A stretch of 64,000 nucleotides of DNA from Pseudosporangium ferrugineum (GTDB taxonomy: Bacteria > Actinomycetota > Actinomycetes > Mycobacteriales > Micromonosporaceae), in assembly GCF_003002065.1 (NCBI RefSeq), contig NZ_PVZG01000006.1, forward strand, positions 310,001-374,000, in the 5' to 3' direction. The position numbers were made by a program, and so were the translations under genes. The notes under the pieces are model-generated. The model saw nothing but the letters and a program-made list of their open reading frames with translations, was not told the origin of the DNA and searched no databases. Below, piece by piece: positions 40,414 through 49,704 of this stretch (position 1 is the stretch's first letter; each line of letters starts with the position of its first letter).

Positions 40414-41447
40414 GTGTGTTCACGCTGGCGCAGGAGGCCCGCGAGGCGCTGCTGCACAAGGAACTGGCCGAACTGACCGAACACCACCGGGCCCACTGCG
40501 CCGAGTACGACCGCATCCTCACCGCCTCGGGCTTCACCTCCGCCGCCACGGTCGCGGACCTGCCCTGGCTGCCCGTACGCCTCTTCAAGAACCTGAAACT
40601 GAAGAGCATCCCCGACGACGAGGTGTTCAAGGTCCTCACGTCGAGCGGCACCACCGGCGAGGTGAGCCGGATCTACCTGGACAAGGCGGCGGCCGCGACG
40701 CAGACCCGGCAGCTCGGCGCCACCCTGCAGACGGTGCTCGGCCGCAAGCGGCTGCCGATGATCCTCGTCGACTCGCGGGGCATCCTGAAGGACCGCCGCT
40801 CGTTCAGCGCCCGTGGCGCCGGGGTCCTCGGCATGGCGACCTTCGGCCGCGACCACGCCTGGGCGCTCGACGCCGACGGCGAACCGGACGTGCCCGCCCT
40901 GCGGAGCTTCCTCGAGAAGCACGGCGCGGAACCGTTCCTCGTCTTCGGCTTCACCTATCTCGTCTGGCTGCACCTGTACGAGGTCGCCCGCGAGCACGGC
41001 CTGGACCTCAGCAACGGCATCCTCATCCACTCCGGTGGCTGGAAGAAGCTCGTCGACCGGGCGGTGTCGCCCGGGGAGTTCCGCCGGCGCCTGCGCGAGG
41101 ACACCGGCCTGACCCGGATGCACAACTTCTACGGCATGGTCGAACAGATCGGCACGATCTTCCTCGAGGGGCCGTCGGGCGGCTCGCTGTACTGCCCCGA
41201 CTTCGCCGACGTCATCATCCGCGATCCGCACACGTGGGCGGAACAGCCGGTGGGGGAGCCGGGGCTGATCGAGGTGGTGAGCACGCTGCCCACGTCGTAC
41301 CCGGGCCACGTGCTGCTCACCGAGGATCTCGGGGTGCTCGACGGGATCGACGACGGGGACTGGCCGGGCAAGCGCTTCTCGGTGCTCGGGCGGCTTCCCC
41401 GCGCCGAGGCCCGCGGCTGCAGCGACACGTACAGGGAGGCGTCGTGA
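40410..41447 (+). CDS. luxE: LuxE-type acyl-protein synthetase
   Basis: 345 aa. The phosphate-binding motif VLTSSGTTGEVSRIYLD and the LuxE blocks ADLPWLPVRLFKNLKLKS and MHNFYGMVEQIGTIFLEG are clear. LuxE activates a fatty acid and passes it to LuxC, which reduces it to an aldehyde. LuxC follows with a 4-bp overlap. No luciferase is present, so the aldehyde, or an acyl transfer, serves another purpose. Confidence 0.88.
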   Translation: MSVFTLAQEAREALLHKELAELTEHHRAHCAEYDRILTASGFTSAATVADLPWLPVRLFKNLKLKSIPDDEVFKVLTSSGTTGEVSRIYLDKAAAATQTRQLGATLQTVLGRKRLPMILVDSRGILKDRRSFSARGAGVLGMATFGRDHAWALDADGEPDVPALRSFLEKHGAEPFLVFGFTYLVWLHLYEVAREHGLDLSNGILIHSGGWKKLVDRAVSPGEFRRRLREDTGLTRMHNFYGMVEQIGTIFLEGPSGGSLYCPDFADVIIRDPHTWAEQPVGEPGLIEVVSTLPTSYPGHVLLTEDLGVLDGIDDGDWPGKRFSVLGRLPRAEARGCSDTYREAS

Positions 41448-42640
41448 GGTTCCGTTTCGGCGAGCCGGGGGAGCTGACCGCGCCCTCGGACGAGCGGCTG
41501 GCCGTCGGCGACCCGCGGGTCATGGACTTCCTGAGCCGCTTCGCCCGGCGCCTGCTCGCGCCCGCGATGGCCCGCCGTCACCCCGAGCTCGGCTCGCTCG
41601 GCTACTTCCTGCGACCGGCCGAGCTCGCCCGGGCCACCAGCCGGATGCGGCGCGACGACGACACGTACGTCTTCCCGCGCGGCACCGTCTTCCACGTGCC
41701 ACCGGCCAATGTGGACACCATCTTCGTCTACTCGTGGGCGCTGTCCGCGCTGGCGGGCAACCACAACGTCGTCCGCATCTCGTCGCGTTCGGCCGGTGCC
41801 GCCGAGACCGTGCTCGAGACCCTCAACGCGACGCTCGCCGACGCGGACCCGGTGATCGGGCGTACCCAGCGGATGGTCACGTACGGCCGGGACGACCGGC
41901 TGACCGCGGCGCTGAGCGCGTGGTGCGACCTGCGGGTCATCTGGGGCGGCGACTCGGCGGTGGAGGCGATCCGGCGGCACCCGCTGCGGCCCTCGGCCCG
42001 TGACCTCACGTTCCCGGACCGCACGTCGTGGGCCGCGCTGTCGGTGCCCGGGTGGCACGCCGCCGACCCGGCCGCCCGTCGCGCCGCCGTGGTCGGGTTC
42101 TCCAACGACGCGTACTGGTTCGACCAGGCGGCGTGCTCGTCCCCGCGTACGGTGTTCCTGGTCGGCGGCGGACCGGCCGAGGCCGGGACGGCGCGCAAGG
42201 AGTTCCTGACGCTGCTCGGCGACGTCGTGGAACAGCGCGGCTGGGTGATCGACGCCGCGATGGCGGTGGAGAAGCGGGTCAACGCGTACGGGCTCGCGGC
42301 CACCGGCGCGGCGTCCGCCCTGGCCTTCCCCGGCAACGCGGTCACCGCCCTGTCGCTCACCGGGATCGACGCGGCCCCGCGCCGCTGGATCGGCGCGGGC
42401 GCGTTCCCGTTCGCCCACGTCAGCACCCTGGCCGAGCTGGTGCCCGCGATGAACCGGCAGGACCAGACGTTCAGCCACTTCGGCTTCGCGCCGGACGACC
42501 TGCGCGGGTTCGCCGCCGCGCTGGGCGGCCGCGGCGTGGACCGCATCGTGCCGTTCGGGTCCGCGCTCACCTTCAGCGCGATCTGGGACGGCTACGACCT
42601 GCCGCGGGAGTTCACCCGGCTGACCACCCTCGAGACGTGA
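41444..42640 (+). CDS. luxC: LuxC-type acyl-CoA/acyl-protein reductase
   Basis: 398 aa aldehyde-dehydrogenase-fold enzyme from GTG 41444. LuxC hallmarks: HVPPANVDTIFVYSWALSAL, GNHNVVRISSRSA, and the catalytic Cys in WFDQAACSSPRTVFLVG. It reduces an acyl group presented by LuxE using NADPH. In some Gram-negative flagellin glycosylation islands luxE/luxC-like genes sit beside Pse genes; the same pairing here suggests glycan lipidation or acylation. Confidence 0.88.
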   Translation: MRFRFGEPGELTAPSDERLAVGDPRVMDFLSRFARRLLAPAMARRHPELGSLGYFLRPAELARATSRMRRDDDTYVFPRGTVFHVPPANVDTIFVYSWALSALAGNHNVVRISSRSAGAAETVLETLNATLADADPVIGRTQRMVTYGRDDRLTAALSAWCDLRVIWGGDSAVEAIRRHPLRPSARDLTFPDRTSWAALSVPGWHAADPAARRAAVVGFSNDAYWFDQAACSSPRTVFLVGGGPAEAGTARKEFLTLLGDVVEQRGWVIDAAMAVEKRVNAYGLAATGAASALAFPGNAVTALSLTGIDAAPRRWIGAGAFPFAHVSTLAELVPAMNRQDQTFSHFGFAPDDLRGFAAALGGRGVDRIVPFGSALTFSAIWDGYDLPREFTRLTTLET

Positions 42641-43623
42641 CCGGCGTCGTCCTGTCGGTCGTCGTGCCGATGTTCAACGAGGAAGCGGTCGTCCCCGCGC
42701 TCGTCGCCCGGCTGCGTCCGGTGCTCGACGGGCTGGCCGTCGCGTACGAGGTGGTCGCGGTGGACGACGGCAGCGGCGACCGGACCGCCGCGCTGCTGTT
42801 CGAGCAGGGCCGCACCTGGCCCGAGCTGAGGCTGCTGCGGTTGCGCCGCAACAGCGGACACCAGGCGGCGCTCACCGCCGGGCTGCACCGGGCGCGCGGC
42901 GACTGGGTGGTCAGCATCGACGCCGACCTCCAGGACCCGCCCGAGGCCATCGCGCCGATGCTGGCCGCCGCCCGCGAGCGGGGCCTCGACGTGGTCTACG
43001 GCGTGCGCTCCGACCGCAGCAGCGACAGCCTGTTCAAGCGGAGCACCGCGGGCGCGTACTACCGGCTGATGCGCCGGCTGATCGGCGGCGACGTGCCCGC
43101 GCAGGCCGGCGACTTCCGGCTGCTCAGCCGCGAGGTGGTCGAGGTGCTCAAGGTGCTGCCCGAGCGCACCCCGGTCTACCGGCTGCTGGTGCCCTCCCTC
43201 GGGTTCGCCTCCGGCTCCGTCTCCTACGTCCGCGAGAAGCGCGCGGCGGGCGAGACGAAGTACCCGCTGCGCAAGATGGCCGGCCTCGCCTGGGACAGCG
43301 CCGCGGACTTCTCCGCCGCACCGCTGCGGCTGGCGACCTGGCTGGGCGCGCTCGCGTTCCTCGCCTGCCTCGGCCTGATGGTCTTCGGCCTCGTCGTGTG
43401 GGCCAACGGCACCGTGATCCCCGGCTGGACCTCGCTCTTCCTGGCCGTGCTCCTGCTCGCCGCGGTGCAGCTGATCTGCCTCGGCCTGCTCGGCGAGTAC
43501 GTCGCCCGGATCTACCGCACCGTGCAGAACCGCCCGGCGTTCCACATCGGATTCGACTCGCTCGCGCCGGATCCCGGCCCGGTCGACATCCCTCGGCAAC
43601 GGCCGGCGGCCGCGGCCCGGTGA
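42637..43623 (+). CDS. Membrane GT2 glycosyltransferase (GtrB/DPM1-like)
   Basis: 328 aa from GTG 42637. GT2 motifs VVVPMFNEEAVV, VAVDDGSGDRT, SIDADLQDPPEAI (DxD) and GDFRLLSREVVE; two C-terminal membrane helices (about 228-255 and 265-290). Proteins of this type move a sugar from a nucleotide donor to undecaprenyl phosphate. The product would then be used by a GT-C enzyme, which is the next gene. 4-bp overlaps on both sides. Confidence 0.9.
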   Translation: MTGVVLSVVVPMFNEEAVVPALVARLRPVLDGLAVAYEVVAVDDGSGDRTAALLFEQGRTWPELRLLRLRRNSGHQAALTAGLHRARGDWVVSIDADLQDPPEAIAPMLAAARERGLDVVYGVRSDRSSDSLFKRSTAGAYYRLMRRLIGGDVPAQAGDFRLLSREVVEVLKVLPERTPVYRLLVPSLGFASGSVSYVREKRAAGETKYPLRKMAGLAWDSAADFSAAPLRLATWLGALAFLACLGLMVFGLVVWANGTVIPGWTSLFLAVLLLAAVQLICLGLLGEYVARIYRTVQNRPAFHIGFDSLAPDPGPVDIPRQRPAAAAR

Positions 43624-45836
43624 TCCGCGCCCTGCCGTGGCTCCTCGTCCTCGCCGGGTGGGCCGGCACCCTGCTGGGCACCGGTACGCCCGGCGACGAG
43701 ATCGCCGTCTACGCCGCGTACCTCGTCCTGGCGGTCGTGCTGCCCGGGACCCTGCTGCACCGGGCGCTGCGGGGCAGCCGCGGCAACCTGCCCGAGGATC
43801 TGGGGCTGGGGGCCGCCACCGGGCTGCTGATGCAGCTCGTCGCCTGGGCGCTCGCCGCGGCGGCCGGGCTCCAGCCGCTGCTGCGGTGGTGGCCGCTGCC
43901 GGTGATCGCGGCGTTCGTGGCCGTACCCGCGCTGCGGCGGCACTGGCGGATCGCCGAGCCCCGGCCGCTGCCGCGCCGCTGGTCCTGGATGATCTGCGGG
44001 GTGCTGGCCGGCGTCCTGGTCCTGGGCGCGGTCGCGTGGACCACCAACCCGCTGCCGCCCGCGGACACCGTCTACTACCCGGACGTGCTCTACCACCTCG
44101 CGCTGGTGCACGAGATGACCCGGTCGATGCCGTTCGAGGTGCCGCAGCTCGCCGGGGAGACCCTGCGCTACCACTACCTCTCCGACGCCGACATGGCCGC
44201 CGCGAGCATGATCACCGGCATCGATCCGGCGACCGTGCTGCTGCGGTTCTGGATGGTGCCGATCGGCGCGATCGCGGTGCTCGTGTTCGCCGCGCTGACC
44301 CGCGACGTCAGCGGCAGGTGGTGGGCCGGGCCGCCGGCCGCGGGGGTCGCGCTGACCGGGCTTCCGCTGGTGCTGGGGGCGCCGGTGCAGGCGTACGGCG
44401 GCACGTCGTTGTCGTTCTCCAGCCCGTCACAGACGTACGCGATGCCGCTGCTGGGTCTGCTCGTCACGATCGCCGTCGACGTGCTGCGCGGCGGCCGGCC
44501 GCGGGCCGCCTGGTTCCTGGTGCCTCCGCTCGCCCTGGCCTGCGCCGGCGCCAAGGCCAGCACGCTCCCGCCGCTGGTCGCGGGCCTGATCCTGGCAGGT
44601 CTGGCGGCGATCCGGCGTCGCGCGATCCTGCCGCGGCTCGCCCTGTTCACCGCCCTGGTGGTGGCGGCGATGCTGGCGGGGCTGCGACTGTTCGCCGGCG
44701 GCGGCGCGGGCACCCTCGGCGTGCAACCGCTGAGCCTGCTCCGCTGGATGGAGCCGTACGCCGACACCCTCGGCCGCTTCGACGGCGTCGTCCCCGGCGG
44801 CCCGCTGCCACCCGGGGTGCAGCAGGCGGACGAGCCGGGCCGCTACCTCATCGCCGGCATCGTCGTGTGGTGGCTGATGTCCCAGTCCCCGCGCCTGTTC
44901 GGCGTCGCCGGCCTCGGCACCCGCGGCCTGCGCCGCGACCCGGCGGCCTGGCTCCTCGGCGGGATGGCCGCCGCCGGTACGGGCGCGGCCTGGCTCCTCT
45001 GGCACCCGTCGGCGAGCCAGCTCTACTTCTTCCTGTGCGCGGCGCCGTTCGGGGTGGTGCTGACCACCTGGCTCCTAGCCGGCCTGACCCGCCGCTGGTG
45101 GCTGCCGGCGGCGGGCTTCACGGCCGGCGCGCTGTGGGCCGTCTTCGCGCCCGGCGTGGATCCCCCGGCCGACCCGGCGTCGGTGTCCGGCTGGGGCTGG
45201 GCGATCGCGCTGCCCGGCCTGCGCACCCTCGCCTTCGTGGCGGCGGCCGCGGTCGTGGTGGCGATCCTGCGCAGGCCCGTACGGGTCCTGGCCGCCGCGG
45301 TGGTCGCGGCGGTGCTGGGCGCGAGCCTCGCCACCGGCCTGGCGGCCTCCGTCCGCGACCTGACCCGGCAACCCGTTCCGGAACCGTTCCCCAACCCGCG
45401 CGTGGTGACGGCGGCCGAGATGAGCGCCGCCCGGTGGCTCGACGAGCACGCCGCACCGGACGACGTGGTGGCGACGAACGTGCACTGCGTACCGATCGAC
45501 CGCACCCCGCCGTGCGACGCCCGCGCCTTCTGGGTGGCCGGCCTCGGCGGCCGGCGAACCCTGGTGGAAAGCTGGGCCTACTCCGACGCCACGGTCGCGG
45601 CCAACGGCTACGAGGGCCGCAAGTACATGTTCCAGCCGGCCCCCGACCCGGTGCGCTACGAGAACAACCAGCGCGTCTTCACGGAGGCATACCCGGCGGG
45701 GTTGTCCGAACTCCGCACGGCGGGCGTCCGCTGGCTCTTCGCCGACAGCCGAGCCACCGCGATCTCCCCCCACCTCGCCGACGCGGCCCCGATCCGCCAC
45801 GTCTCCGGCCCGGTGACCATCTACGAACTCCGCTGA
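43620..45836 (+). CDS. Polytopic membrane protein, probable GT-C glycosyltransferase
   Basis: 738 aa from GTG 43620, about 14 membrane helices in the first 560 residues, then an extracellular domain. The loop after helix 4 has YYPDVLYHLALVHEMTRSMP, an acidic Asp/His cluster in the position where GT-C enzymes keep catalytic residues. It pairs with the upstream GtrB-like gene, as in lipid-linked sugar transfer systems. The acceptor is unknown. It ends the operon. Confidence 0.75.
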   Translation: MIRALPWLLVLAGWAGTLLGTGTPGDEIAVYAAYLVLAVVLPGTLLHRALRGSRGNLPEDLGLGAATGLLMQLVAWALAAAAGLQPLLRWWPLPVIAAFVAVPALRRHWRIAEPRPLPRRWSWMICGVLAGVLVLGAVAWTTNPLPPADTVYYPDVLYHLALVHEMTRSMPFEVPQLAGETLRYHYLSDADMAAASMITGIDPATVLLRFWMVPIGAIAVLVFAALTRDVSGRWWAGPPAAGVALTGLPLVLGAPVQAYGGTSLSFSSPSQTYAMPLLGLLVTIAVDVLRGGRPRAAWFLVPPLALACAGAKASTLPPLVAGLILAGLAAIRRRAILPRLALFTALVVAAMLAGLRLFAGGGAGTLGVQPLSLLRWMEPYADTLGRFDGVVPGGPLPPGVQQADEPGRYLIAGIVVWWLMSQSPRLFGVAGLGTRGLRRDPAAWLLGGMAAAGTGAAWLLWHPSASQLYFFLCAAPFGVVLTTWLLAGLTRRWWLPAAGFTAGALWAVFAPGVDPPADPASVSGWGWAIALPGLRTLAFVAAAAVVVAILRRPVRVLAAAVVAAVLGASLATGLAASVRDLTRQPVPEPFPNPRVVTAAEMSAARWLDEHAAPDDVVATNVHCVPIDRTPPCDARAFWVAGLGGRRTLVESWAYSDATVAANGYEGRKYMFQPAPDPVRYENNQRVFTEAYPAGLSELRTAGVRWLFADSRATAISPHLADAAPIRHVSGPVTIYELR

Positions 45837-45858
45837 CCCGGCTCAGGGCTGTTCGTAA

Positions 45859-45878
45859 TGGATGTTCATCGACATCCA
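45859..45878. promoter_or_regulatory. Inverted repeat upstream of LysR gene
   Basis: TGGATGT (45859-45865) and ACATCCA (45872-45878) form perfect 7-bp arms with a 6-nt spacer, 33 bp before the LysR start. Possible autoregulatory LysR site. Confidence 0.4.
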
Positions 45879-45910
45879 GGAGGGTCGAGTCGGCGTGGCA
45901 GACTCGGGTG

Positions 45911-46807
45911 ATGGCTGAGGTGGATCTGCGGCAGTTGCGCTATCTCGTGGCCGTCGCCGACGAGGGGGCCTTCACCGCGGCTGCCGATCTGCTGGTCATG
46001 ACGCAGCCGGCGCTGTCGCGGGCCGTGGCCGCGCTGGAGCGGGCCGTCGGGGCCACGCTGCTCGACCGGACGCCGCGCGGCGTGGAGCTGACCGCCGCCG
46101 GCAAGGTGCTCGTGGACGAGGCGCGGGACATTCTCCGGCAGGTGGACCTGGGCGTGGCGCGTACCCGCCGGGTGGGTGACGCCGCGCCCCCGGTGCGGAT
46201 CAGTGCCCGCGGGTGCGACCTGGTCTTCCTGCACGGGTTGGTGCGGGGCTACGGCGACCGCCACCCCGGGGAGGGGTGCGAGCCGGTCGAGACGGACTGG
46301 CACCGGCAGATCGGCGAGTTGCGCGCCGGCGAGGTGCAGGTCGCGCTGTTCGGCGGGGAGTTCGAGGCGGACGGCCTGGACTCCGAGGTGCTGGCCGTGC
46401 AGGAGCGGGTCGCGCTGGTGCCGGCGTCGCACCGGCTGGCGCACCGGACGGTCGTCGACCGCGCCGAGCTGCTCCCCGATCCGGTGGTGAACTGGTCCGG
46501 TCACAGCGCGGCCGAGCGGGCGTACTGGCTGGGTGCCAAGGGGGTCGAGGGCGAGGTCGTCGCCGGGCCGCAGGTGAACGACGTGCTGAAGCTGATGGCC
46601 CACCTCCGGCTGGGCACGGCGATCGCCTTCGTGCCGCTCGTGCACGTCGAGCACGTCGGGCTGCCGCCGGACATCGCGGTCCTGCGCGTCGACGGCCTGG
46701 CCCCCTGCCGGCTCCGGCTCGTGTGGCCGGAGCACGAGACCTCGCCCGCCGTGGCCCGCTTCGTCAGGTTCGCCGCGGACCGTTCAGCCCTGGCCCGCTC
46801 AGCGTAG
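45911..46807 (+). CDS. LysR family transcriptional regulator
   Basis: 298 aa. N-terminal winged helix: LRQLRYLVAVADEGAFTAAA, MTQPALSRAVAALERAVGAT and LLDRTPRGVELTAAG, followed by the periplasmic-binding-like effector domain. ATG 45911. It converges with the SDR gene, overlapping its 3' end by 9 bp, so the SDR is not an obvious divergent target. Confidence 0.9.
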   Translation: MAEVDLRQLRYLVAVADEGAFTAAADLLVMTQPALSRAVAALERAVGATLLDRTPRGVELTAAGKVLVDEARDILRQVDLGVARTRRVGDAAPPVRISARGCDLVFLHGLVRGYGDRHPGEGCEPVETDWHRQIGELRAGEVQVALFGGEFEADGLDSEVLAVQERVALVPASHRLAHRTVVDRAELLPDPVVNWSGHSAAERAYWLGAKGVEGEVVAGPQVNDVLKLMAHLRLGTAIAFVPLVHVEHVGLPPDIAVLRVDGLAPCRLRLVWPEHETSPAVARFVRFAADRSALARSA

Positions 46808-47653
46808 GGCAACCGCCAGGGTACGGGCGGTGAGCAGGGCGGCTGCCTCGCGCAGGGCCGGGGTCAGCGGCTGGACCAGCGCGTCGGCGGGTTCCCGGTC
46901 CAGGCCGACGACCAGCCCGCCGCGGCCGGCGAGGTCCGGGTTCGTCGCGGCCCAGATGATCGGGTCCGCCGCCACCTCGGGCGGGGTCTGCACGCCCAGC
47001 ATGATGTCGTCCCAGTGCGGCCGCAGCGCGGGCGGCACGATCTCCGGGGTCATCTCGGCGGCGTTCGGGGTGGCGGCGTGGCGGGGGTCGGCCGCCAGGA
47101 CCGTCACGCCGCGGCCGGCCAGCCGGTCGGCGAGGTCCAGCACGTACGCGAGGTGGGCGAGCTTCGCGCGGCCGGACGCCGGCATGCCGTAGTAGTCGCC
47201 GGCCACCCGGGTCTCGCGGTATTCGAGCTCGCCCGCCAGCGGCAGGGAGCCGATCGACGCCGAGGTCACGGCCACCACGCGGCCGCCCGGCGCGAGCGAG
47301 TCCACGAGGTTCTCGGTGAGGACCAGCGGGGACAGGTGGTTGAGGGTGAAGACCCCGTCGAGGCCCTCCGCCGTGGTCCAGGGGCGTACCCACATGCCGC
47401 CGACGTTGGTGACCAGCAGGTCCAGCGGGCCCTCGCCGGCGAGCCGGGCGGCCAGCGCGCGTACCTCGGTGAGCAGGGAGAGGTCGGCGCGCAGGAACCG
47501 CCCGTCGATCTCCTTGGCCGCGGCGGCCCCGCGGGTCTCGTCGCGGCCCACGACCGTCACCTCGTACCCGGCGGCCGCGAGCGAGCGCGCCACCGCCAGC
47601 CCGATGCCACCGGTGCCGCCGGTCACCACTGCCTTCTTCATCGTTTTGCTCAC
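46799..47653 (-). CDS. SDR family oxidoreductase
   Basis: 284 aa. Cofactor motif VVTGGTGGIGLAVARSLAA, LLVTNVGG (NAG-like), VVAVTSASIGS and YGMPASGRAKLAHLAYVLDL with the Tyr/Lys region altered (YYGMPASGRAKLA keeps Tyr and Lys in order). Resembles retinol-dehydrogenase-like SDRs. Start at 47653; ATG 47641 (MKKAVVTGG) is also possible. Divergent from a MarR gene, its likely regulator. Confidence 0.85.
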   Translation of the reverse strand: MSKTMKKAVVTGGTGGIGLAVARSLAAAGYEVTVVGRDETRGAAAAKEIDGRFLRADLSLLTEVRALAARLAGEGPLDLLVTNVGGMWVRPWTTAEGLDGVFTLNHLSPLVLTENLVDSLAPGGRVVAVTSASIGSLPLAGELEYRETRVAGDYYGMPASGRAKLAHLAYVLDLADRLAGRGVTVLAADPRHAATPNAAEMTPEIVPPALRPHWDDIMLGVQTPPEVAADPIIWAATNPDLAGRGGLVVGLDREPADALVQPLTPALREAAALLTARTLAVALR

Positions 47654-47700
47654 GGCTCAAGCGAAACGCCGGGAGGCCCCACGCGCCAATGCCGTCTGGT

Positions 47701-47713
47701 CATGGCTGCCATG
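47701..47713. promoter_or_regulatory. 13-bp palindrome between SDR and MarR genes
   Basis: CATGGC-T-GCCATG lies in the 91-bp divergent region, the expected place for a MarR operator controlling both genes. Confidence 0.45.
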
Positions 47714-47744
47714 CCGGAACGGTCCGGCCCGAAATACATAGGAT

Positions 47745-48260
47745 GTGGCGGTGACCGATGCCTCGTCGCTGGACGCCGGACAGCTCGCCGCGTACCTGGC
47801 GTTGAAGGAGGTCGGCAGCCTGATCGAGCACGCCGTCGAGCAGCAGTTGCGGGCCGACGGCGGGCTGAGCGGCCCGCAGTTCCAGATCCTGGCGTCGCTC
47901 GCCGACGCGCCGCGCGGCCGGCTGCGGATGACCGATCTCGCGGACGGCCTGGTCTACAGCCGCAGCGGGCTCACCTACCAGGCGGCCCAGCTCGAGAAGG
48001 CGGGGCTGGTCACCCGGGCGCCGGCCGAGGAGGACGAGCGCAGCATCATCGTGACCCTGACGCCGCGCGGCCGCGAACTGCTCGGCAAGGTCATGCCCGG
48101 GCACGTCGAGGTGGTGCAGCGGCTGCTCATCGACGTGCTGGACCCGGCGGACCTGGCGACCATGGCCGGGATCCTCAACCGGGTCCGGGACCGGATGCGC
48201 ACCGGCCCGCCACGCTCGGCCGCGCCCCGGCGCTCGGCCGGGGCGCGAAAGCCGCGGTAG
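47745..48260 (+). CDS. MarR family transcriptional regulator
   Basis: 171 aa. The winged helix is visible as GLSGPQFQILASLADAPRGR, MTDLADGLVYSRSGLTYQAA and the wing KAGLVTRAPAEEDERSIIV, ending with the dimerisation helix LLGKVMPGHVEVVQRLLID. GTG 47745 or the GTG two codons later are possible starts. Divergent from the SDR gene. Confidence 0.9.
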   Translation: MAVTDASSLDAGQLAAYLALKEVGSLIEHAVEQQLRADGGLSGPQFQILASLADAPRGRLRMTDLADGLVYSRSGLTYQAAQLEKAGLVTRAPAEEDERSIIVTLTPRGRELLGKVMPGHVEVVQRLLIDVLDPADLATMAGILNRVRDRMRTGPPRSAAPRRSAGARKPR

Positions 48261-48302
48261 AGCTAGCGGGGCGCTCGGCCGGGCTCGGAAGCCGCGCTAG
48301 AG
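48230..48302. repeat. Imperfect direct repeat at convergent gene ends
   Basis: Copies at 48230-48262 and 48271-48302 share GCGCTCGGCCGGG and the ending GCCGCG-TAGAG. The first holds the MarR stop, the second the (complementary) histidine-kinase stop. It probably arose by local duplication. Confidence 0.6.
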
Positions 48303-49604
48303 GGGCAGCACCACGGTGACGGTCGTGCCGCCGCCCGCCGGGCTGGCCAGGTCCATCACGCCGCCGGCGGCTTCCACCCGGTCGGCCAGCCCCGCCAGGC
48401 CGTGGCCCTTCGCCAGGCTCGCCCCGCCCACCCCGTCGTCCGCGATGGTGATCAGCAGGCCGGTCGGCGCGCGGCGGACGCCCACCTGGACCTCGGCGGC
48501 GTGGCTGTGCTTGGCGACGTTCGTGAGCGACTCGGCGACCACGAAGTAGGCGGTGGTCTCCACGGCGGCGTCGAGGCGCTCCAGCGGCGGTGCGTCGAGG
48601 TCCACCGGGACGGTCGAGCGGCCGGCCAGCGCGGTCAGCGCCGCCTGGAGCCCGCGGTCGACCAGGATCGGCGGCGCGATGCCGCGGGAGAGCGCCCGCA
48701 GTTCGTCGAGCGTCTCCCGGGTCTGGGTCAGCGCCTCCGCCACAGTGGCCCGCGCGGCCTCCGGGTCCGTGCTGAACTGCTGCTCGGCGCGGCCCAGGTC
48801 CATCGCCAGCCGGACGAGGCGCTGCTGCGGGCCGTCGTGGATGTCCCGCTCGAGACGGCGCAGCGCGGTCGCCTCCGCGGACACCGCCGCCGCCTTCTGG
48901 GCCTGCGCGGTGTCCCGGGCGGCCTCCGCCTCGGCGACCTGCTCGCGCAGCTCGTTCACCCCGCTGAGCAGCCCCCGGGCGAACCACGCCTCCAGCAGGG
49001 CCGTCCCGCGCAGCACCGGGTAGAGGGTGCCGAGGAAGAAGAACCCGACGGCCAGGTAGAAGACCACCCGGGTGCCCCACGCGTCGCCCATGCCGAGCAG
49101 CTCGGGCAGGTCGGTGTCGTCCGGGCCGCGCGGGATCGACCAGTCCCACAGCGGGAAGGTGAGCCCGCCCAGCGTGCCGGCCCACCAGGTCACCGCGAAG
49201 GCGAACGCGATGGTGCTCGGGATGATCCGGAAGATGCCGTGCAGGAAGTCCAGCCACACCTGGCCGTCGGAGAGCGGGGTGAACACCCGGCGGACCAGGG
49301 AGGCGCCCGCGGCGGCCCGCTTGTAGTACGGGTGCGGCAGCCGCCGGCCGAGGACCGGGGCGATCCGGATCCGCTCGATGGCGGCGAAGCCCCGGGCCAG
49401 CATCAGCGTGCCGAGCAGGATCGGGACGCCGACCCAGATCACGACGGTGCCCAGGCCGACGGCGAAGCCGGTCACGAACAGCACGAGGGTGATGAGGCCC
49501 AGCGGGAAGCCGAGCAGGATGAACTGGGTGTCGAGCCCGATTCCCCGGAGGATGCGCCAGGCGGGGGACCGGTGCTCCGGCGCGGCGGCGATGCTGGTGG
49601 TCAT
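48297..49604 (-). CDS. NarL-type sensor histidine kinase
   Basis: 435 aa from ATG 49604. An N-terminal region with four to five membrane helices (two sensor-like pairs up to about residue 210) precedes a HisKA_3 domain with phospho-acceptor His in LERDIHDGPQQRLVRLAMDL and a HATPase with NVAKHSHA and GHGLAGLADRVEA. No response regulator is adjacent; the closest NarL-type partner is at 56209 beyond locus B. Confidence 0.9.
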   Translation of the reverse strand: MTTSIAAAPEHRSPAWRILRGIGLDTQFILLGFPLGLITLVLFVTGFAVGLGTVVIWVGVPILLGTLMLARGFAAIERIRIAPVLGRRLPHPYYKRAAAGASLVRRVFTPLSDGQVWLDFLHGIFRIIPSTIAFAFAVTWWAGTLGGLTFPLWDWSIPRGPDDTDLPELLGMGDAWGTRVVFYLAVGFFFLGTLYPVLRGTALLEAWFARGLLSGVNELREQVAEAEAARDTAQAQKAAAVSAEATALRRLERDIHDGPQQRLVRLAMDLGRAEQQFSTDPEAARATVAEALTQTRETLDELRALSRGIAPPILVDRGLQAALTALAGRSTVPVDLDAPPLERLDAAVETTAYFVVAESLTNVAKHSHAAEVQVGVRRAPTGLLITIADDGVGGASLAKGHGLAGLADRVEAAGGVMDLASPAGGGTTVTVVLPL

Positions 49605-49704
49605 GCCGTTGACGCTAGTCACCCGACGCCGGTCCACCGATCCCGCTGACCGGCCGATCGACAGTAGGGTTAACCCCACCGGAATCGCTGCTGCACGTTT
49701 CGCC

